Shown: positions 48,851 through 61,025 of the stretch, piece after piece | Layout: each line of letters opens with the position of its first letter | How positions within the stretch are numbered: the first letter of the stretch is position 1 | Origin: Burkholderia cenocepacia | Lineage (GTDB): Bacteria; Pseudomonadota; Gammaproteobacteria; Burkholderiales; Burkholderiaceae | Reading direction: 5' to 3' | DNA: 64,000 nucleotides | Assembly (NCBI RefSeq): GCF_014211915.1 | Contig: NZ_CP060039.1 | Span: 1,488,001 to 1,552,000 of the forward strand | The notes under the pieces: generated by a model | What the model saw: only the letters and a program-made list of their open reading frames with translations | Databases searched by the model: none | What the model was told of the DNA's origin: nothing | Program-made: the position numbers and the translations under genes

Positions 48851-48930
48851 CGGAGCCGGTGGCGCGCGGCGAACCGGCTGTGCGCCGCGCCCGATGCGAA
48901 AACGCGCCCGAAGGCGCGTGGAGAGAAACG

Positions 48931-49185
48931 TCAGGCCGCTCGCCTGAATAGCCGGATCACGAACAGCAGGATCACCGCGCCGATGACCGCGACAATCACC
49001 GAGCCGATGAAGCCGCTGCCGATGCTGATGCCGAGCAGCCCGGCAAGCCAGCCGCCGATCACCGCGCCGACGATCCCGACGATGATGTCGACGATCAGCC
49101 CGAAGCCGCCGCCCTTCACGAGCAAGCCGGCAAGCCAACCGGCGATCGCGCCGATGATGAGCCACATAATCAAGCCATGAGTCAT
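48931..49185 (-). CDS. GlsB/YeaQ/YmgE family stress-response membrane protein
   Basis: 84 residues, mostly hydrophobic and glycine-rich, with three membrane segments. The family motif GWLAGLLVKGGGFGLIVDI is at about residues 16-34 and GWLAGLLGISIGSGF at about 45-59. Such proteins (transglycosylase-associated family) respond to stress but have no known enzymatic role. An AAGGAGAGG site supports the start. Confidence 0.88.
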   Translation of the reverse strand: MTHGLIMWLIIGAIAGWLAGLLVKGGGFGLIVDIIVGIVGAVIGGWLAGLLGISIGSGFIGSVIVAVIGAVILLFVIRLFRRAA

Positions 49186-49810
49186 GGTGGTCCTCTCCTT
49201 GGGTTGAGTCGAAATGACCGGGCACCGGCTGTCGCACGCCGCAAGCGGGTTGAAAGCGGCATGCGGCCGTCGCGCCGCCCACGCAATGTAACGCGATAGA
49301 CGGGTCAGGATCGTTAAGTAATGTTATGCACCCTTAAGCAGATTTTCCAGGGGATTTGTCTGGGTACGGCACGATTCGTGTGCGTGCGATGCATGGTGAG
49401 CGTGAGATCGATGTGACGGCCATGTCGCCTGCGTGTGCGTCGTGCCGGGGGCGAGCACGGGCCGTCGGCTGCACGAGATAGAGGATGCCGTTGCATGCGC
49501 TGGTCACGTCGAGCAGCCGGTCTTCATCGTCATGGCCGCGGGAGGTCGTGCCGCCGCGTACCGCGAGGGGCGGCCGATGCGATCGACGGGCGTGAATGGG
49601 GGAAATGTCGTGCGGAGGTGTCGGCGGGGTTGCGCAGACAATGTGCCGCCACGATGATCGCGACGGACAACGTGCGCATGCGGTTGCCGAACGCGGACGC
49701 GAAGGTCGTGGGCTGTGTGATGGGACAGTGCGTCGCCGAGGGACTGCAGGATTTCGGCGACGGAAAAGAGAAAAGGCCTGACAAGCGATGCTTGTCAGGC
49801 CTTTATATCT
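49186..49810. other. Intergenic region without a recognised gene
   Basis: 625 bases between the GlsB-like gene and tRNA-Thr. Frames are Arg/Cys-rich and not protein-like. The only clear element is the tRNA terminator at 49764-49803. The stretch near 49310-49330 (GTTAAGTAATGTTATG) is A+T-rich and may be the GlsB-like gene's promoter. Confidence 0.4.
49764..49803 (-). terminator. Terminator of tRNA-Thr(CGT)
   Basis: On the minus strand a 14-bp stem, AAGGCCTGACAAGC / GCTTGTCAGGCCTT (49773-49786 / 49790-49803), a 3-base loop, then a T-rich run (A run at 49764-49774). Confidence 0.9.
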
Positions 49811-49886
49811 TGGTGCCGGAGATAGGAGTCGAACCTACGACCTTCGCATTACGAATGCGCTGCTCTACCAACTGAGCTACACCGGC
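49811..49886 (-). tRNA. tRNA-Thr(CGT)
   Basis: 76 bases with encoded CCA on the minus strand. Acceptor GCCGGTG with TCCGGC, anticodon arm GCATTCGTAATGC gives CGT, and the T arm is GTAGGTTCGACTCCTA. The discriminator is A. Confidence 0.96.
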
Positions 49887-50092
49887 AGCAGAGAAATGAA
49901 ATTATATGGTGAAATCCGCGACCTTGGCAATAGGTTTTGCGAAATTTTTTCAGCTTGCTGCGGCTGCTTCGCGAAACCTTCGATCCGGCGGACTTTCCGC
50001 TTTCACTTCACTGCGACGCGACCCGTTAGGGCCACATCGCGAAGGCGCGATTGTACTGATGTCTCGCACCCTCGTCCAGTGCTGCAGTGCAA

Positions 50093-51106
<1,014 letters not shown>

Positions 51107-51319
51107 GACAGACTCCGAAAGGCCAAAGAATCCTTGAATGGCCGCAATTTTACCCGTCGCGCCTTCGGTGCCGCCGGCTTTTTTCGTCCGGTTACATGGC
51201 CCGGCCACCGAATCGGCGCGGTATCGGGCGGCGACGCCGGGCGGGGCGCGCTTGGTCGCGCAGCCCGTCCGAGCGGTCCGACCCCGCGATTGGGTGCGGT
51301 TACAGCCGTGGTCGTGCAA

Positions 51320-51353
51320 TAAAAAGCCGGCGCCGCGGGAAGCGGCACCGGCT
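51320..51353 (-). terminator. Terminator of pepN
   Basis: On the minus strand: AGCCGGTGCCGC / GCGGCGCCGGCT (51342-51353 / 51325-51336) with one mismatch, then TTTTTAT. Confidence 0.8.
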
Positions 51354-51387
51354 CGAGCGTGCGGACGCGACAGGTCGAACGCGCGAG

Positions 51388-54081
51388 TTACGCGAGCGCC
51401 TTCTCGACGATCTCTCGCACGTCACGCGATTTCGCGCCGGCAGCGACCTGTTCGAGCGCGTCGCGCATCCGGTCGCGCAGCGCCGGCGTGAAGCGGCGCC
51501 ACAGTTCGAGCGAGCGCGCGAGGCGTGCCGCGACCTGCGGGTTGATCGCGTCGAGCGCGAGCACCTGTTCGGCCCAGAACGCGTAGCCCGAGCCGTCGGC
51601 CGCGTGGAATTGGGCCGGATTCGCCGCGCAGAAGCTGAAGATCAGCGAACGTGCGCGGTTCGGGTTCTTCAGATTGAACGCGGGGTGGGCGAGCAGCTTG
51701 CGCACCTTCGCGAGCGTCGGCTGCGCGGGCGTGCCGCGTTGCGCCGCCTGCATCGCGAACCACTTGTCGATCACGAGCGCTTCCTTCTCGAAGCGACGGT
51801 AGAAGTCGTCGAGCGCCTTCTCGGCCGGTTCGTTCGCGCCCGCCGCGGCCGCGGACAGCAGCGCGCCGAGCGCCGCCGCGCGATCGGTCATGTTGTTCGC
51901 CGCGTCGTACTGGGCGGTGGCGAGGCGCACGGCATCGGCCGGGTCCTCGAGTTCGGCGAGATACGCGAGCGCGAGGTTCTTCAGCGCGCGGCGGCCCGAG
52001 GCTTCCGGCGTCGGCTCGTAGGCGCCGGGCGTCTGGTGCTGCTCGTACGCGGCGAGCCAGTCGGCGCGCAGCGCGGTCGCGAGCTGGCGACGCACGAACT
52101 GGCGCGCGCGATGCACGGCAGCCGGATCGGCCTCGGCCATCTGGTCGGCGAGGTAGGTTTCCGACGGCAGCGTCAGCGCGAGTTCGCGGAATGCCGGCGA
52201 CAGGCTTTCATCGGTCAGCACGCGGCGGAACGCGGCGACGAAGTTCTCGCCGAGCGTGAGCGGCGCGTTGGCGGCGGCACGCGCGGCGAGCGTCAGCAGC
52301 GCGCGCGTCGCGAGGCGCTGGCCGGCCTCCCAGCGGTTGAACGGATCGCTGTCGTGCGCGAGCAGGAACGCGAGATCGTCGTCGCTGTAGTCGTACTCGA
52401 CGATCACCGGCGACGAGAAGTTGCGCAGCAGCGACGGCAGCGGCGCTTCCGGCACGTCGACGAACGTGAAGGTCTGCTCGGTGTCGGTGAATTCGAGCAC
52501 GCGCGTCGTGCCCGAGGCGGCGGCTTCGCCGTCCAGACGCAGCGGCAGGTCGCGGCCGTCGCGGCCGATCAGGCCGATCGCGAACGGGATCAGCAGCGGC
52601 CCTTGCTGCGTTTCGCGCGCGGCCGGCGACGCGTCGCCGTAGCCTTGCGCGAGGGTGACCGTGTAGCGGCGCGCGGCCGCATCGTACGCGGTGCGCACCG
52701 ACACGCGCGGCGTGCCGGCCTGGCTGTACCAGCGCTCGAACTGTGCGAGGTCGCGCCCGTTCGCGTCGGCCATCGCGTGGCGGAAGTCGTCGCAGGTCAC
52801 CGCATGGCCGTCGTGGCGCTTGAAGTAGAGATCCATCCCCTTGCGGAAGCCGTCGCGGCCGAACAGCGTCTGGTACATCCGCACGACTTCCGAGCCTTTC
52901 TCGTAGACGGTCATCGTGTAGAAGTTGTTGATCTCGACGTAGCTCTCCGGGCGCACCGGGTGCGCCATCGGGCCGGCGTCCTCGGCGAACTGCAACTGGC
53001 GCAGCACGCGCACGTCCTCGATGCGCTTGACCGCACGGGCCGCCGATTCGACGTCGTCGCCCGCGGCCATGTCGGCCGAGAACTCCTGGTCGCGGAACAC
53101 CGTCAGGCCTTCCTTCAGGCTCAACTGGAACCAGTCGCGGCAGGTCACGCGGTTGCCGGTCCAGTTGTGGAAGTACTCGTGGCCGACCACCGACTCGATG
53201 TTCGCGAAATCGGTGTCGGTCGCGGTCTCGGGGTTCGCCAGCACGTACTTCGTGTTGAAGATGTTGAGCCCCTTGTTCTCCATCGCGCCCATGTTGAAGT
53301 CGCCGACCGCGACGATCATGAAGCGGTCGAGATCGAGCTCGAGGCCGAAGCGCTTTTCGTCCCAGCGGATCGAGTGGATCAGCGAATCCATCGCGTGTCG
53401 CGTCTTGTCGAGATCGGCCGGTTCGACCCACACCTGCAGCAGCTTTTCCTTGCCGGAGCCGGTCGTGATCGTTTCCTCGATCGCGACGAGCTTGCCCGCG
53501 ACCAGCGCGAACAGATAGCTCGGCTTGCGGAACGGGTCTTCCCATTTCGCGAAGTGGCGGCCGTCGGGCAGGTCGCCCGAATCGACGAGGTTGCCGTTCG
53601 ACAGCAGCACCGGGTACGCGGCCTTGTCGGCGCGCAGCGTGACGGTGTACGACGCCATCACGTCGGGGCGGTCGAGGAAGTAGGTGATGCGGCGAAAGCC
53701 TTCGGCTTCGCACTGCGTGAAGAAGTTGCCGCTCGACACGTACAGGCCCGACAGCGTCGTATTCTGGTCGGGTGCGCACGCGCTTTCGAGCGTCAGCTCG
53801 AACGCGTCGGGCACGTTCTCGACCGTCAGGCCGTGCTCGTGCGCGCGCACCGCGCCGTGCGGCGCGCCGTCCAGCCGCGCGCCGAGGAATTCGAGCGCCT
53901 CGCCCATCAGCTCCAGGTGCGGCGCGGGCGCGGCATCCGGATTGCGGCGCACGCGCATCGTATTCCTGACGATCGTGCGGGCCGGCGCGAGATCGAATTC
54001 GAGTGCGACGGAATCGATGAGGAAGGCCGGCGGCGTGTAGTCGGCGCGGCGGATCACGGTGGAGGAGGCGTTGTCGGACAT
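51388..54081 (-). CDS. pepN: Aminopeptidase N (M1 family)
   Basis: 897-residue cytosolic zinc aminopeptidase that removes N-terminal residues from peptides. The zinc site is HEYFH plus a downstream E ([37 protein letters not shown], around residue 300), with the substrate loop GAMENKGLN just upstream. Length is normal for the E. coli PepN type (870). ATG 54081 ([21 protein letters not shown]) is chosen; a longer upstream frame exists without support. Confidence 0.95.
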   Translation of the reverse strand: MSDNASSTVIRRADYTPPAFLIDSVALEFDLAPARTIVRNTMRVRRNPDAAPAPHLELMGEALEFLGARLDGAPHGAVRAHEHGLTVENVPDAFELTLESACAPDQNTTLSGLYVSSGNFFTQCEAEGFRRITYFLDRPDVMASYTVTLRADKAAYPVLLSNGNLVDSGDLPDGRHFAKWEDPFRKPSYLFALVAGKLVAIEETITTGSGKEKLLQVWVEPADLDKTRHAMDSLIHSIRWDEKRFGLELDLDRFMIVAVGDFNMGAMENKGLNIFNTKYVLANPETATDTDFANIESVVGHEYFHNWTGNRVTCRDWFQLSLKEGLTVFRDQEFSADMAAGDDVESAARAVKRIEDVRVLRQLQFAEDAGPMAHPVRPESYVEINNFYTMTVYEKGSEVVRMYQTLFGRDGFRKGMDLYFKRHDGHAVTCDDFRHAMADANGRDLAQFERWYSQAGTPRVSVRTAYDAAARRYTVTLAQGYGDASPAARETQQGPLLIPFAIGLIGRDGRDLPLRLDGEAAASGTTRVLEFTDTEQTFTFVDVPEAPLPSLLRNFSSPVIVEYDYSDDDLAFLLAHDSDPFNRWEAGQRLATRALLTLAARAAANAPLTLGENFVAAFRRVLTDESLSPAFRELALTLPSETYLADQMAEADPAAVHRARQFVRRQLATALRADWLAAYEQHQTPGAYEPTPEASGRRALKNLALAYLAELEDPADAVRLATAQYDAANNMTDRAAALGALLSAAAAGANEPAEKALDDFYRRFEKEALVIDKWFAMQAAQRGTPAQPTLAKVRKLLAHPAFNLKNPNRARSLIFSFCAANPAQFHAADGSGYAFWAEQVLALDAINPQVAARLARSLELWRRFTPALRDRMRDALEQVAAGAKSRDVREIVEKALA

Positions 54082-54268
54082 GGTCGTCGAGATCGGTGGA
54101 GTGGGGGACGGGCCCGTTGCGCGGGCCAGGCGAACCGGGCCATTGTACAAAGGCTTGCGGCTGCGTGCCGGGCGAACTTTTTACCGCTTCCGGGAGTCCG
54201 CGTATTATCGGCATCCCGTTGTGCTTCGCGCGGTGCGACGAACGGGTGACGGATCGACGAGGATCAAC

Positions 54269-54979
54269 ATGAAACGCGAATGGATTTTTCGCGGTGCGGG
54301 CTGGGCGGCGGCGCTGTGCGTCGCGCTGCTGACGGGCTGCACCAGCTACGTGACCACCCAGGTCACGGCCTTCTCCGACTGGAGCGGCAGCGACGCGACC
54401 CGCACCTATGCGTTCACGCGCACGGATGCGCAGAAGAACAGCATCGAACAGTCGACCTACGAGCCGATCGTTGCGAACGAGTTGTCCGCGTATGCGTTCC
54501 GACAGGTGCCGCAGTCGCAGGCACGCTATCTCGTCGGGCTGACCTATGCGGTCGGCAGCGATCTCGTGACGGTGCCGCAGCCGGTCTACTATGACCCGTG
54601 GTTCATGGGACCCGGGCCGTACTGGCGGGGCGGGCCATGGAGTCCCTGGGGTCCGTGGGGCCCCTGGGGGCCGATGCCGGCCGGCTATGTCGCGCAGACC
54701 TACCAGGTGTTCGACTACACGCTGGGCATCCGCATCACCGAGCGTGCGACGGGCAAGGAGGTCTACAACGTGTCGGCGCGCACGACCGGCGACAACGGCA
54801 CGCTGCTGTACGCGATGCCGTTCCTCGCGCGCAGCGCGCTCGCCGATTTCCCGTTGTCGAACGGCGCGGTCCGCACGATCCGGCTGCCGGTCGACAAGCG
54901 CGGCGGCCCGGCGGCGCCGGCCGCCAACGAGCGCGCGGTGCCGGCCGCGCCCGCATCGGGCGCGGCCGTCGCGAAGTAG
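54269..54979 (+). CDS. DUF4136-type lipoprotein
   Basis: 236 residues with a lipobox LLTGC (Cys at about residue 23). The mature part is the DUF4136 type: YVTTQVTAFSDWSGSDATRTYAF, then QSTYEPIVANELSAYAFRQV, LVGLTYAVGS and a Trp/Gly/Pro-rich insert (PWSPWGPWGPWGPMPAG, about 123-139). The C-terminus is Ala/Pro-rich. It is probably outer-membrane anchored; function unknown. The GAGGA site supports the start. Confidence 0.85.
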   Translation: MKREWIFRGAGWAAALCVALLTGCTSYVTTQVTAFSDWSGSDATRTYAFTRTDAQKNSIEQSTYEPIVANELSAYAFRQVPQSQARYLVGLTYAVGSDLVTVPQPVYYDPWFMGPGPYWRGGPWSPWGPWGPWGPMPAGYVAQTYQVFDYTLGIRITERATGKEVYNVSARTTGDNGTLLYAMPFLARSALADFPLSNGAVRTIRLPVDKRGGPAAPAANERAVPAAPASGAAVAK

Positions 54980-55033
54980 CGCGACGGCCAACTCGGCGCG
55001 GCTGTCCGGCCGCGCCAGCCACCTCCCTGTCTG

Positions 55034-55606
55034 TCAGACCCCGATACCCAGCAGCGCCAGCGCGCCGAGCACGACGAACAGCACGGCCGCGATCCCGTGC
55101 ACGAGCTTGGTCGGCAGGCGGTGCGCGAAACGGTCGCCGAGCAGGATCGCCGGCACGTTCGCGAGCATCATCCCGAACGTCGTGCCGGCCACGACGCCGA
55201 TGTAATCCTGGAAGCGCGCGGCCAGCGCGACGGTCGCGATCTGCGTCTTGTCGCCCATTTCCGCGAGGAAGAACGCGACCAGCGTCGCGCCGAACACGCC
55301 GAGCCGCGAGCGGGTCGCATTGGCCTCGTCCTCGTCGAGCTTGTCCGGCACCAGGATCCACAGCCCCATCGCGATGAACGAGAACGCGAGCGCCCAGCGC
55401 ATGATCGACGGCGTGACGAGCACGCCCAGCCATTCACCGAGCGCGCCGGCGAAACCGTGGTTGACGAGCGTCGCGACGAGCACGCCAAGAATGATCGGCA
55501 CCGGCTTGCGATAGCGCGCGGCCAGAACGAGGGAAAGCAGTTGGGTCTTGTCGCCGATTTCAGCGAGGGCGACGGCGCCGGTGGAGATCAGGAAGGCTTG
55601 AGACAC
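55034..55606 (-). CDS. GDT1/TMEM165 family (UPF0016) Mn2+/Ca2+ exporter
   Basis: 190 residues with six predicted helices and the twice-repeated signature E-x-G-D-K-T-Q: AEIGDKTQLLSLVLAARY at about residues 17-34 and AEMGDKTQIATVALAARF at about 116-133. This is the GDT1/UPF0016 family, with bacterial members exporting Mn2+. The start is a GTG at 55606. The yybP-ykoY riboswitch directly upstream supports manganese as effector and substrate. Confidence 0.9.
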   Translation of the reverse strand: MSQAFLISTGAVALAEIGDKTQLLSLVLAARYRKPVPIILGVLVATLVNHGFAGALGEWLGVLVTPSIMRWALAFSFIAMGLWILVPDKLDEDEANATRSRLGVFGATLVAFFLAEMGDKTQIATVALAARFQDYIGVVAGTTFGMMLANVPAILLGDRFAHRLPTKLVHGIAAVLFVVLGALALLGIGV

Positions 55607-55679
55607 GAATGGGGTTCCACGGGCCGTTGTTGTGCGTGCGAGCGACGATCCGCCGCGCGCCGGGCCCTGATGCGGCGCG

Positions 55680-55815
55680 CAGTGAACCATCGGTCTCGCC
55701 AGGCCAACGTGGCTGCGGCCGCCATGGCCGAACGGCCAAGTCTGTTGACGGACGCCTCCGTCACGATGCGCGCCGGGGGCACGGGACATCGAGCGGAGCG
55801 GCTACTCCCCAATGA
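55680..55815 (-). promoter_or_regulatory. yybP-ykoY manganese riboswitch
   Basis: On the minus strand the leader has the conserved yybP-ykoY blocks in order: GGGGAGTAGC (55801-55810), GTCAACAGACTTGGC (about 55730-55750), and GGCGAGACCGATGG (55687-55700). These form the L1/L3 pockets that bind Mn2+ in this family. The distance to the GTG is about 75-110 bases, enough for an expression platform. The motif match is from memory of the family, not a search. A TAGAAT -10 (55823-55828) is just upstream. Confidence 0.85.
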
Positions 55816-55958
55816 GCGGCGAATTCTAGCATGGCCCGTTGCGCGCGGGAAAGCGGCCAGGCCGCCGTGCCGCGTACCGGAGGGTTTCGATTGCCGGCAT
55901 GCACGGCGGCCAAGCGGCCGCGCATGCCGGACGGGCACCCGCGGGCAACCCGCGGACG

Positions 55959-57278
55959 TTACGCGGCGGCCGGGCGGCGCGCGGCGCCGCGCTCGTGCAC
56001 GAGTTCGCCGGCTGCATAGGTGCGGTACACCGCGCGGTCGTCGCCGAGCAGCGCGAACGCGAACAGCAGTTCCTCGAGCGACTCCGCGCGCTTCGTGCGG
56101 CGCGCGAGCAGCGGCGTCGCCTGCGGATCGAGCACGACGAAGTCGGCTTCGGTGCGCGGCTTGAGCGTGCCGACCGTGTCGGCGAGATCGAGCGCCTGCG
56201 CGGCGCCGGCCGTCGCGAGCCAGAACATCCGCGTGGCGGTCAGGTGATGGCCCGACAGCCGCGCGACCTTGTGCGCCTCGTTCATCGTCTGCAGCATCGA
56301 GAACGACGTGCCGCCGCCGACGTCGGTCGCGAGCGTGACCGGCACGTCATGTTCGCCGGCCTTGTCGAAGTCGAACAGGCCGCTGCCGAGGAAGAAGTTG
56401 GATGTCGGGCAGTGCGCGACGACGGTGCGTGTCTCGGCCATCCGGCGGCGATCCTCGTCGTCGAGATGGATGCAGTGACCGTACACCGCGCGCGGACGCA
56501 GCAGCCCGTAGCGGTCGTAGATGTCGAGATAGCTGCGATGGCCGGGGAACAGCTCGGCCACCCATTTCACCTCGTCGACGTTTTCCGCGACGTGGCTTTG
56601 CACGAACACGTCCGGATGGCGGCGCGCGAGTTCGCCGCACGCTTCCAGCTGCGCCTCGGTCGACGTCGGCGCGAAGCGCGGCGTGAGCGCGTACATCTGG
56701 CGGCCCTTGCCATGCCAGCGGTCGATCAGCTCGGCGCTGTCGTCATAGCCCGATTGCGCGGTGTCGCGCAGGAATTCGGGGCAGTTGCGGTCCATCAGCA
56801 CCTTGCCCGCGATCATCCGCAGGTTGCGCGCGTCGCTCGCCGCGAACAGCGCCTCGGCCGACTGCTTGTGCACCGTGCAGTAGACGAGTGCGCTCGTCGT
56901 GCCGCACGCGAGCAGTTCGTCGACGAAGAAGTCGGCGACTTCGCGCGCATGCTCGGGGTCGCCGAACTGGCGCTCGGTCGGGAACGTGTACTGGTCGAGC
57001 CACGGCAACAGGCCGGGCGCCGGCGACGCGATCATGTCCGTCTGCGGATAGTGGATGTGCGTGTCGATGAAGCCGGGCACGATCAGCTTGTCGCGCAGGT
57101 CGTGGACCACCGCGTCGCGCGCAAGGGTCGCGGCGAGCTGCGCATACGGGCCGGCCGCGACGACCTTGCCGTCGTCGACGATCAGGAGCCCGTCGGTCTC
57201 GTAGTTCGCGGCCTGGCTGGATTGCGCCGGGTCGCCGTTGAAGGTCAGCAGCTGGGAACGGAAAGCGGTTTGCGTCAT
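55959..57278 (-). CDS. guaD: Guanine deaminase
   Basis: 439-residue metal-dependent amidohydrolase that turns guanine into xanthine and ammonia. Zinc-site motifs are PGFIDTHIHYPQTD (HxH), SHVAEN, GHCIHLDD, and the late aspartate in ATDVGGG. The length matches GuaD rather than other amidohydrolases. ATG 57278 (MTQTAFRSQLLTFNGDP) is preceded by AGGA. It is the last gene of xdhC-add-guaD, after a 401-bp gap to add. Confidence 0.92.
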   Translation of the reverse strand: MTQTAFRSQLLTFNGDPAQSSQAANYETDGLLIVDDGKVVAAGPYAQLAATLARDAVVHDLRDKLIVPGFIDTHIHYPQTDMIASPAPGLLPWLDQYTFPTERQFGDPEHAREVADFFVDELLACGTTSALVYCTVHKQSAEALFAASDARNLRMIAGKVLMDRNCPEFLRDTAQSGYDDSAELIDRWHGKGRQMYALTPRFAPTSTEAQLEACGELARRHPDVFVQSHVAENVDEVKWVAELFPGHRSYLDIYDRYGLLRPRAVYGHCIHLDDEDRRRMAETRTVVAHCPTSNFFLGSGLFDFDKAGEHDVPVTLATDVGGGTSFSMLQTMNEAHKVARLSGHHLTATRMFWLATAGAAQALDLADTVGTLKPRTEADFVVLDPQATPLLARRTKRAESLEELLFAFALLGDDRAVYRTYAAGELVHERGAARRPAAA

Positions 57279-57679
57279 GACGAAGGGTCCTGCATCAAGG
57301 TAAGGCGAACAGAAGAAAGCGATTGACGCCGCACGGCGGCGGGACGGTGCTTCGCGAGCGGCGGCCGCACGCGGTGTGTGGCACGGCCGGAGGCGACGGC
57401 GCGGGCGAACGTGGCGGCCGAAGCCGCCAGCGAGTGGTTGCCCGCATACCTCGCAGCCGTTGCGCCTGCAACCGTTGCGCCCGCAGCCGATATGCCCGCA
57501 TCCGGTACGACGGCGAACGGCACGGCAAGCCGCGACGGCCGGTACGTGCGGGCGACGACGGGCTGCGCCGTCGCTCTGCATGCACGCAGGCGCCCGGCCC
57601 GGCGCAAGGCCGAACGGGGAATCGCGAAGCGGATGCGGTTGCCGCGTTTCATCTGTCTAGCGTGCCTCGATGCGGGCCG
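57279..57679. other. Intergenic region between add and guaD
   Basis: 401 G+C-rich bases. A 125-codon Arg/Ala-rich minus frame (57275-57652) overlaps the guaD start by an ATGA junction, but it lacks a ribosome site and has no family, so I do not call a gene. No promoter or terminator is clear; the gap is odd inside an otherwise tight operon. Confidence 0.4.
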
Positions 57680-58723
<1,044 letters not shown>

Positions 58724-59728
58724 TCAGTAAGTAGAGGAAGCCTGCGCGGACGCATTCGCCTCGACGGCCTGCAGCAACTGCGCGGCCACCGAGATCGCGA
58801 TCACTTCGGGCGCCTTGTCGATGATGCCTTCGACACCGATCGGGCAGCGCATCCGCGCGACCTGGGCCGGGTCGATGCCGATCGCGGCGAGGCGATGATC
58901 GAACTGCACGCGTTTCGTGCGCGAGCCGGTCATCCCGAAGTAGGCATAGTCGCCGCGTCGCAGGATGCGCTCGGCCAGCACGAAATCGAGTGCGTGGTCG
59001 TGCGTCATCACGACGAAGTAGGACTGCGGCGGCGCCGCGTCGACCGCGTCCGCCGGGGAAGCGGCCGCGTCGATCGCGAGGTTGCCGATGCCGGCGAGCG
59101 CGTCGGCCGGCGGGAACACCGCATCGGGCCCGTCGATCCAGCGCACGTGGCACGGCAGCGTCGCCAGCACCTTCACGAGCGCAGTTCCGATGTGCCCCGC
59201 GCCGAACAGCACGACGGGGAACGCATACGGCGCGATCGTTTCGGTCATCAGCGATACGCCGCCGGTTTCCCACAGCAGGCAGTCGGCGCGCGCGGCTTCC
59301 GATTCGGGCTCGCTCAACAGCGGCGCGCCCGGCGAGGGGCCGAATGATACGCTACGCACGGTCGCGGCGCCGGCCGCCACGCGCTTCGCGAGCGACATGA
59401 TCCAGCCGAGGTCGCCGACGTCGAGCCGCTCGAACGCGAGCACCACGGCGCCGCCGCAGCACTGGCCGAGGCTCGGGCCGAGCGCGAGCCGCTCGAGCCG
59501 GCGTGCGTGCGGCACGTGCGCGCCGTCCTTCAGCAGATGCCGCGCGATCTCGATCGCCTTCCACTCCAGATGACCACCGCCGATCGTATGGCGGGCCGTG
59601 TCGCGCGTGACGAGCATCTTGGTGCCGACTTCGCGCGGCGCGGAGCCGTCGGTGTGCGCGACCGTCACGAGCACGGCCGCTTCGCCGTGCGCGAGCAGTT
59701 GCTGCAGATCGCCGAGCCAGGCTTCCAT
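58724..59728 (-). CDS. xdhC: Xanthine dehydrogenase accessory protein XdhC
   Basis: 334 residues; loads sulfurated molybdenum cofactor into xanthine dehydrogenase. The family motifs are LVTVAHTDGSAPREVGTKMLVT and CCGGAVVLAFE at the N-terminal part, and the Rossmann part VVLFGAGHIGTALVKVLATLPC, with YVVMTHDHALDFVLAERIL-like end. ATG 59728 (MEAWLGDLQQLL) is the start. xdhA and xdhB do not lie upstream in this window; it heads the xdhC-add-guaD unit. Confidence 0.9.
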   Translation of the reverse strand: MEAWLGDLQQLLAHGEAAVLVTVAHTDGSAPREVGTKMLVTRDTARHTIGGGHLEWKAIEIARHLLKDGAHVPHARRLERLALGPSLGQCCGGAVVLAFERLDVGDLGWIMSLAKRVAAGAATVRSVSFGPSPGAPLLSEPESEAARADCLLWETGGVSLMTETIAPYAFPVVLFGAGHIGTALVKVLATLPCHVRWIDGPDAVFPPADALAGIGNLAIDAAASPADAVDAAPPQSYFVVMTHDHALDFVLAERILRRGDYAYFGMTGSRTKRVQFDHRLAAIGIDPAQVARMRCPIGVEGIIDKAPEVIAISVAAQLLQAVEANASAQASSTY

Positions 59729-60363
59729 CAGCACGCTCCGTTCGGGACGACGCGGCGCGACACGCGGCGCGCGCTGGCGGGCGCGGCGGCAACGAGGACG
59801 GACGGGAGCGGGGCCGGCCGGTTGCACGGCCGAGGCCATGCGGCGGCCTCGGACTGACGGCGTGCACGAACGGCGCCGCCGGACGCGCGGATGCCATGAG
59901 GGTGACGGATGCGGATGGTTTGCGTTGTCATGATGAATCCAGTCGACATTGCGGATCGGGCGCGCGTTACGCAGGGAGCGGTGAAACCGCCTCGCCACGC
60001 GCACGTAGATCGCCATCCAGTGCCGAAGATAGCACCGCCACGCGGCGGGAACATGGCCGGGCGGTGATCCGGGCTATCAGGCGGCGATCATGTCGATCAT
60101 AGGCCGGCCGCGCGGGATCGGGGGACCGATGCATGCACATCGGGCCTAAACGTACGCGTGACGGGGGCGGGAGCACGGCGATCGCGCGATGCGCGCGGGC
60201 CTGGAAATCCGGGCGGCGGCAGGGTAGGTGTTTACGTGCGGCGACCGGCCGGGGCTGGCGCAGGCGTCGGCCGGAGCCGCGTGACGAGTCGCTCGCCGGC
60301 GGCGCGTGGCCCGTGCGGTCGAGCCGCGCCGCCGGCCTTGCGGCCGGCAACGCGGCCGGCCGA
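59729..60363. other. Intergenic region without a recognised gene
   Basis: 635 bases between xdhC and dsbB. Frames are Arg-rich and unlike the surrounding genes. It should hold the xdhC-add-guaD promoter. A GCCGGC-rich inverted repeat at 60330-60350 may be the dsbB terminator but has no T run. Confidence 0.4.
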
Positions 60364-60876
60364 TCAGCTCGCCAGCTTGCGGCGATGACGCCAGAGGCTC
60401 GCGACGACCGCGACCAGGATCACGGCGAAGCCGATCAGCGCCCAGCCGGGCAGCAGGATGCCGAAAATCGGCGGGTAGACGGTCTCGCACAGCCCGGCGA
60501 CCTTGAACATGCCGGGGAACCACTGCGCGGGCGGCAGGCTGTCGACGATCGGCTGCAGCGTGTCGAAGCCGCAGCTGAAGCCCGGATTCATCTGGATCGA
60601 CAGGTGCCGTGCGGCCGTGCCGACACCGCCGGCCGCGGCGATCGCGATCAGCAGTTCGAGCACCCAGACGCCGCGCCAGTTGCGGATTCCGGCGGCCAGG
60701 AACGCGAAGATCCCGATCGCGCAGAAGAAGTAGCGCTGGATGATGCACAGCGGGCACGGGTCTTCGTTCTTCACGTACTGCAGATACAGCGCACCGGCCA
60801 GCAGGGCGATGCACACCCATCCGAGCAGCATCAGCAGGCGGCGTTCGCGGCGTAGTGCAAGCGTGTAGTCGTTCAT
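60364..60876 (-). CDS. dsbB: Disulfide bond formation protein B
   Basis: 170 residues, four membrane helices. The first Cys pair is PCPLC (C-x-x-C) after helix 1 and the second pair is in the second periplasmic loop (GFSCGFDTL and VAGLCETV), typical of DsbB. It oxidises DsbA and passes electrons to ubiquinone. ATG 60876 ([19 protein letters not shown]) is the start. Confidence 0.93.
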
Positions 60877-61025
60877 GTCGGCGGGGTTCCTCGTCGGTCG
60901 GTCCGGAAAACAATCGCGCGATTTTAGCGCGAACGGTCTGGCACGAAACTGACAGCCCGCGTGCGGCACCCTGCCGCACGCGGGCGCGGCCCGCCGCCGA
61001 TCCGGCTTGCCATCGGCTCGCGCGG

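Noticed and set aside
49433..49875. Plus-strand frames of 60-146 codons upstream of tRNA-Thr
   Set aside because: One frame runs through the tRNA and its terminator; composition is not protein-like.
57275..57652. 125-codon minus frame filling the add-guaD gap, with an ATGA overlap to guaD
   Set aside because: Strong Arg/Ala bias, no ribosome site and no recognisable family; the junction can occur by chance. Kept only as a remark.
59729..60363. Several frames in the gap before dsbB
   Set aside because: All Arg-rich with no recognised motif; more likely non-coding.
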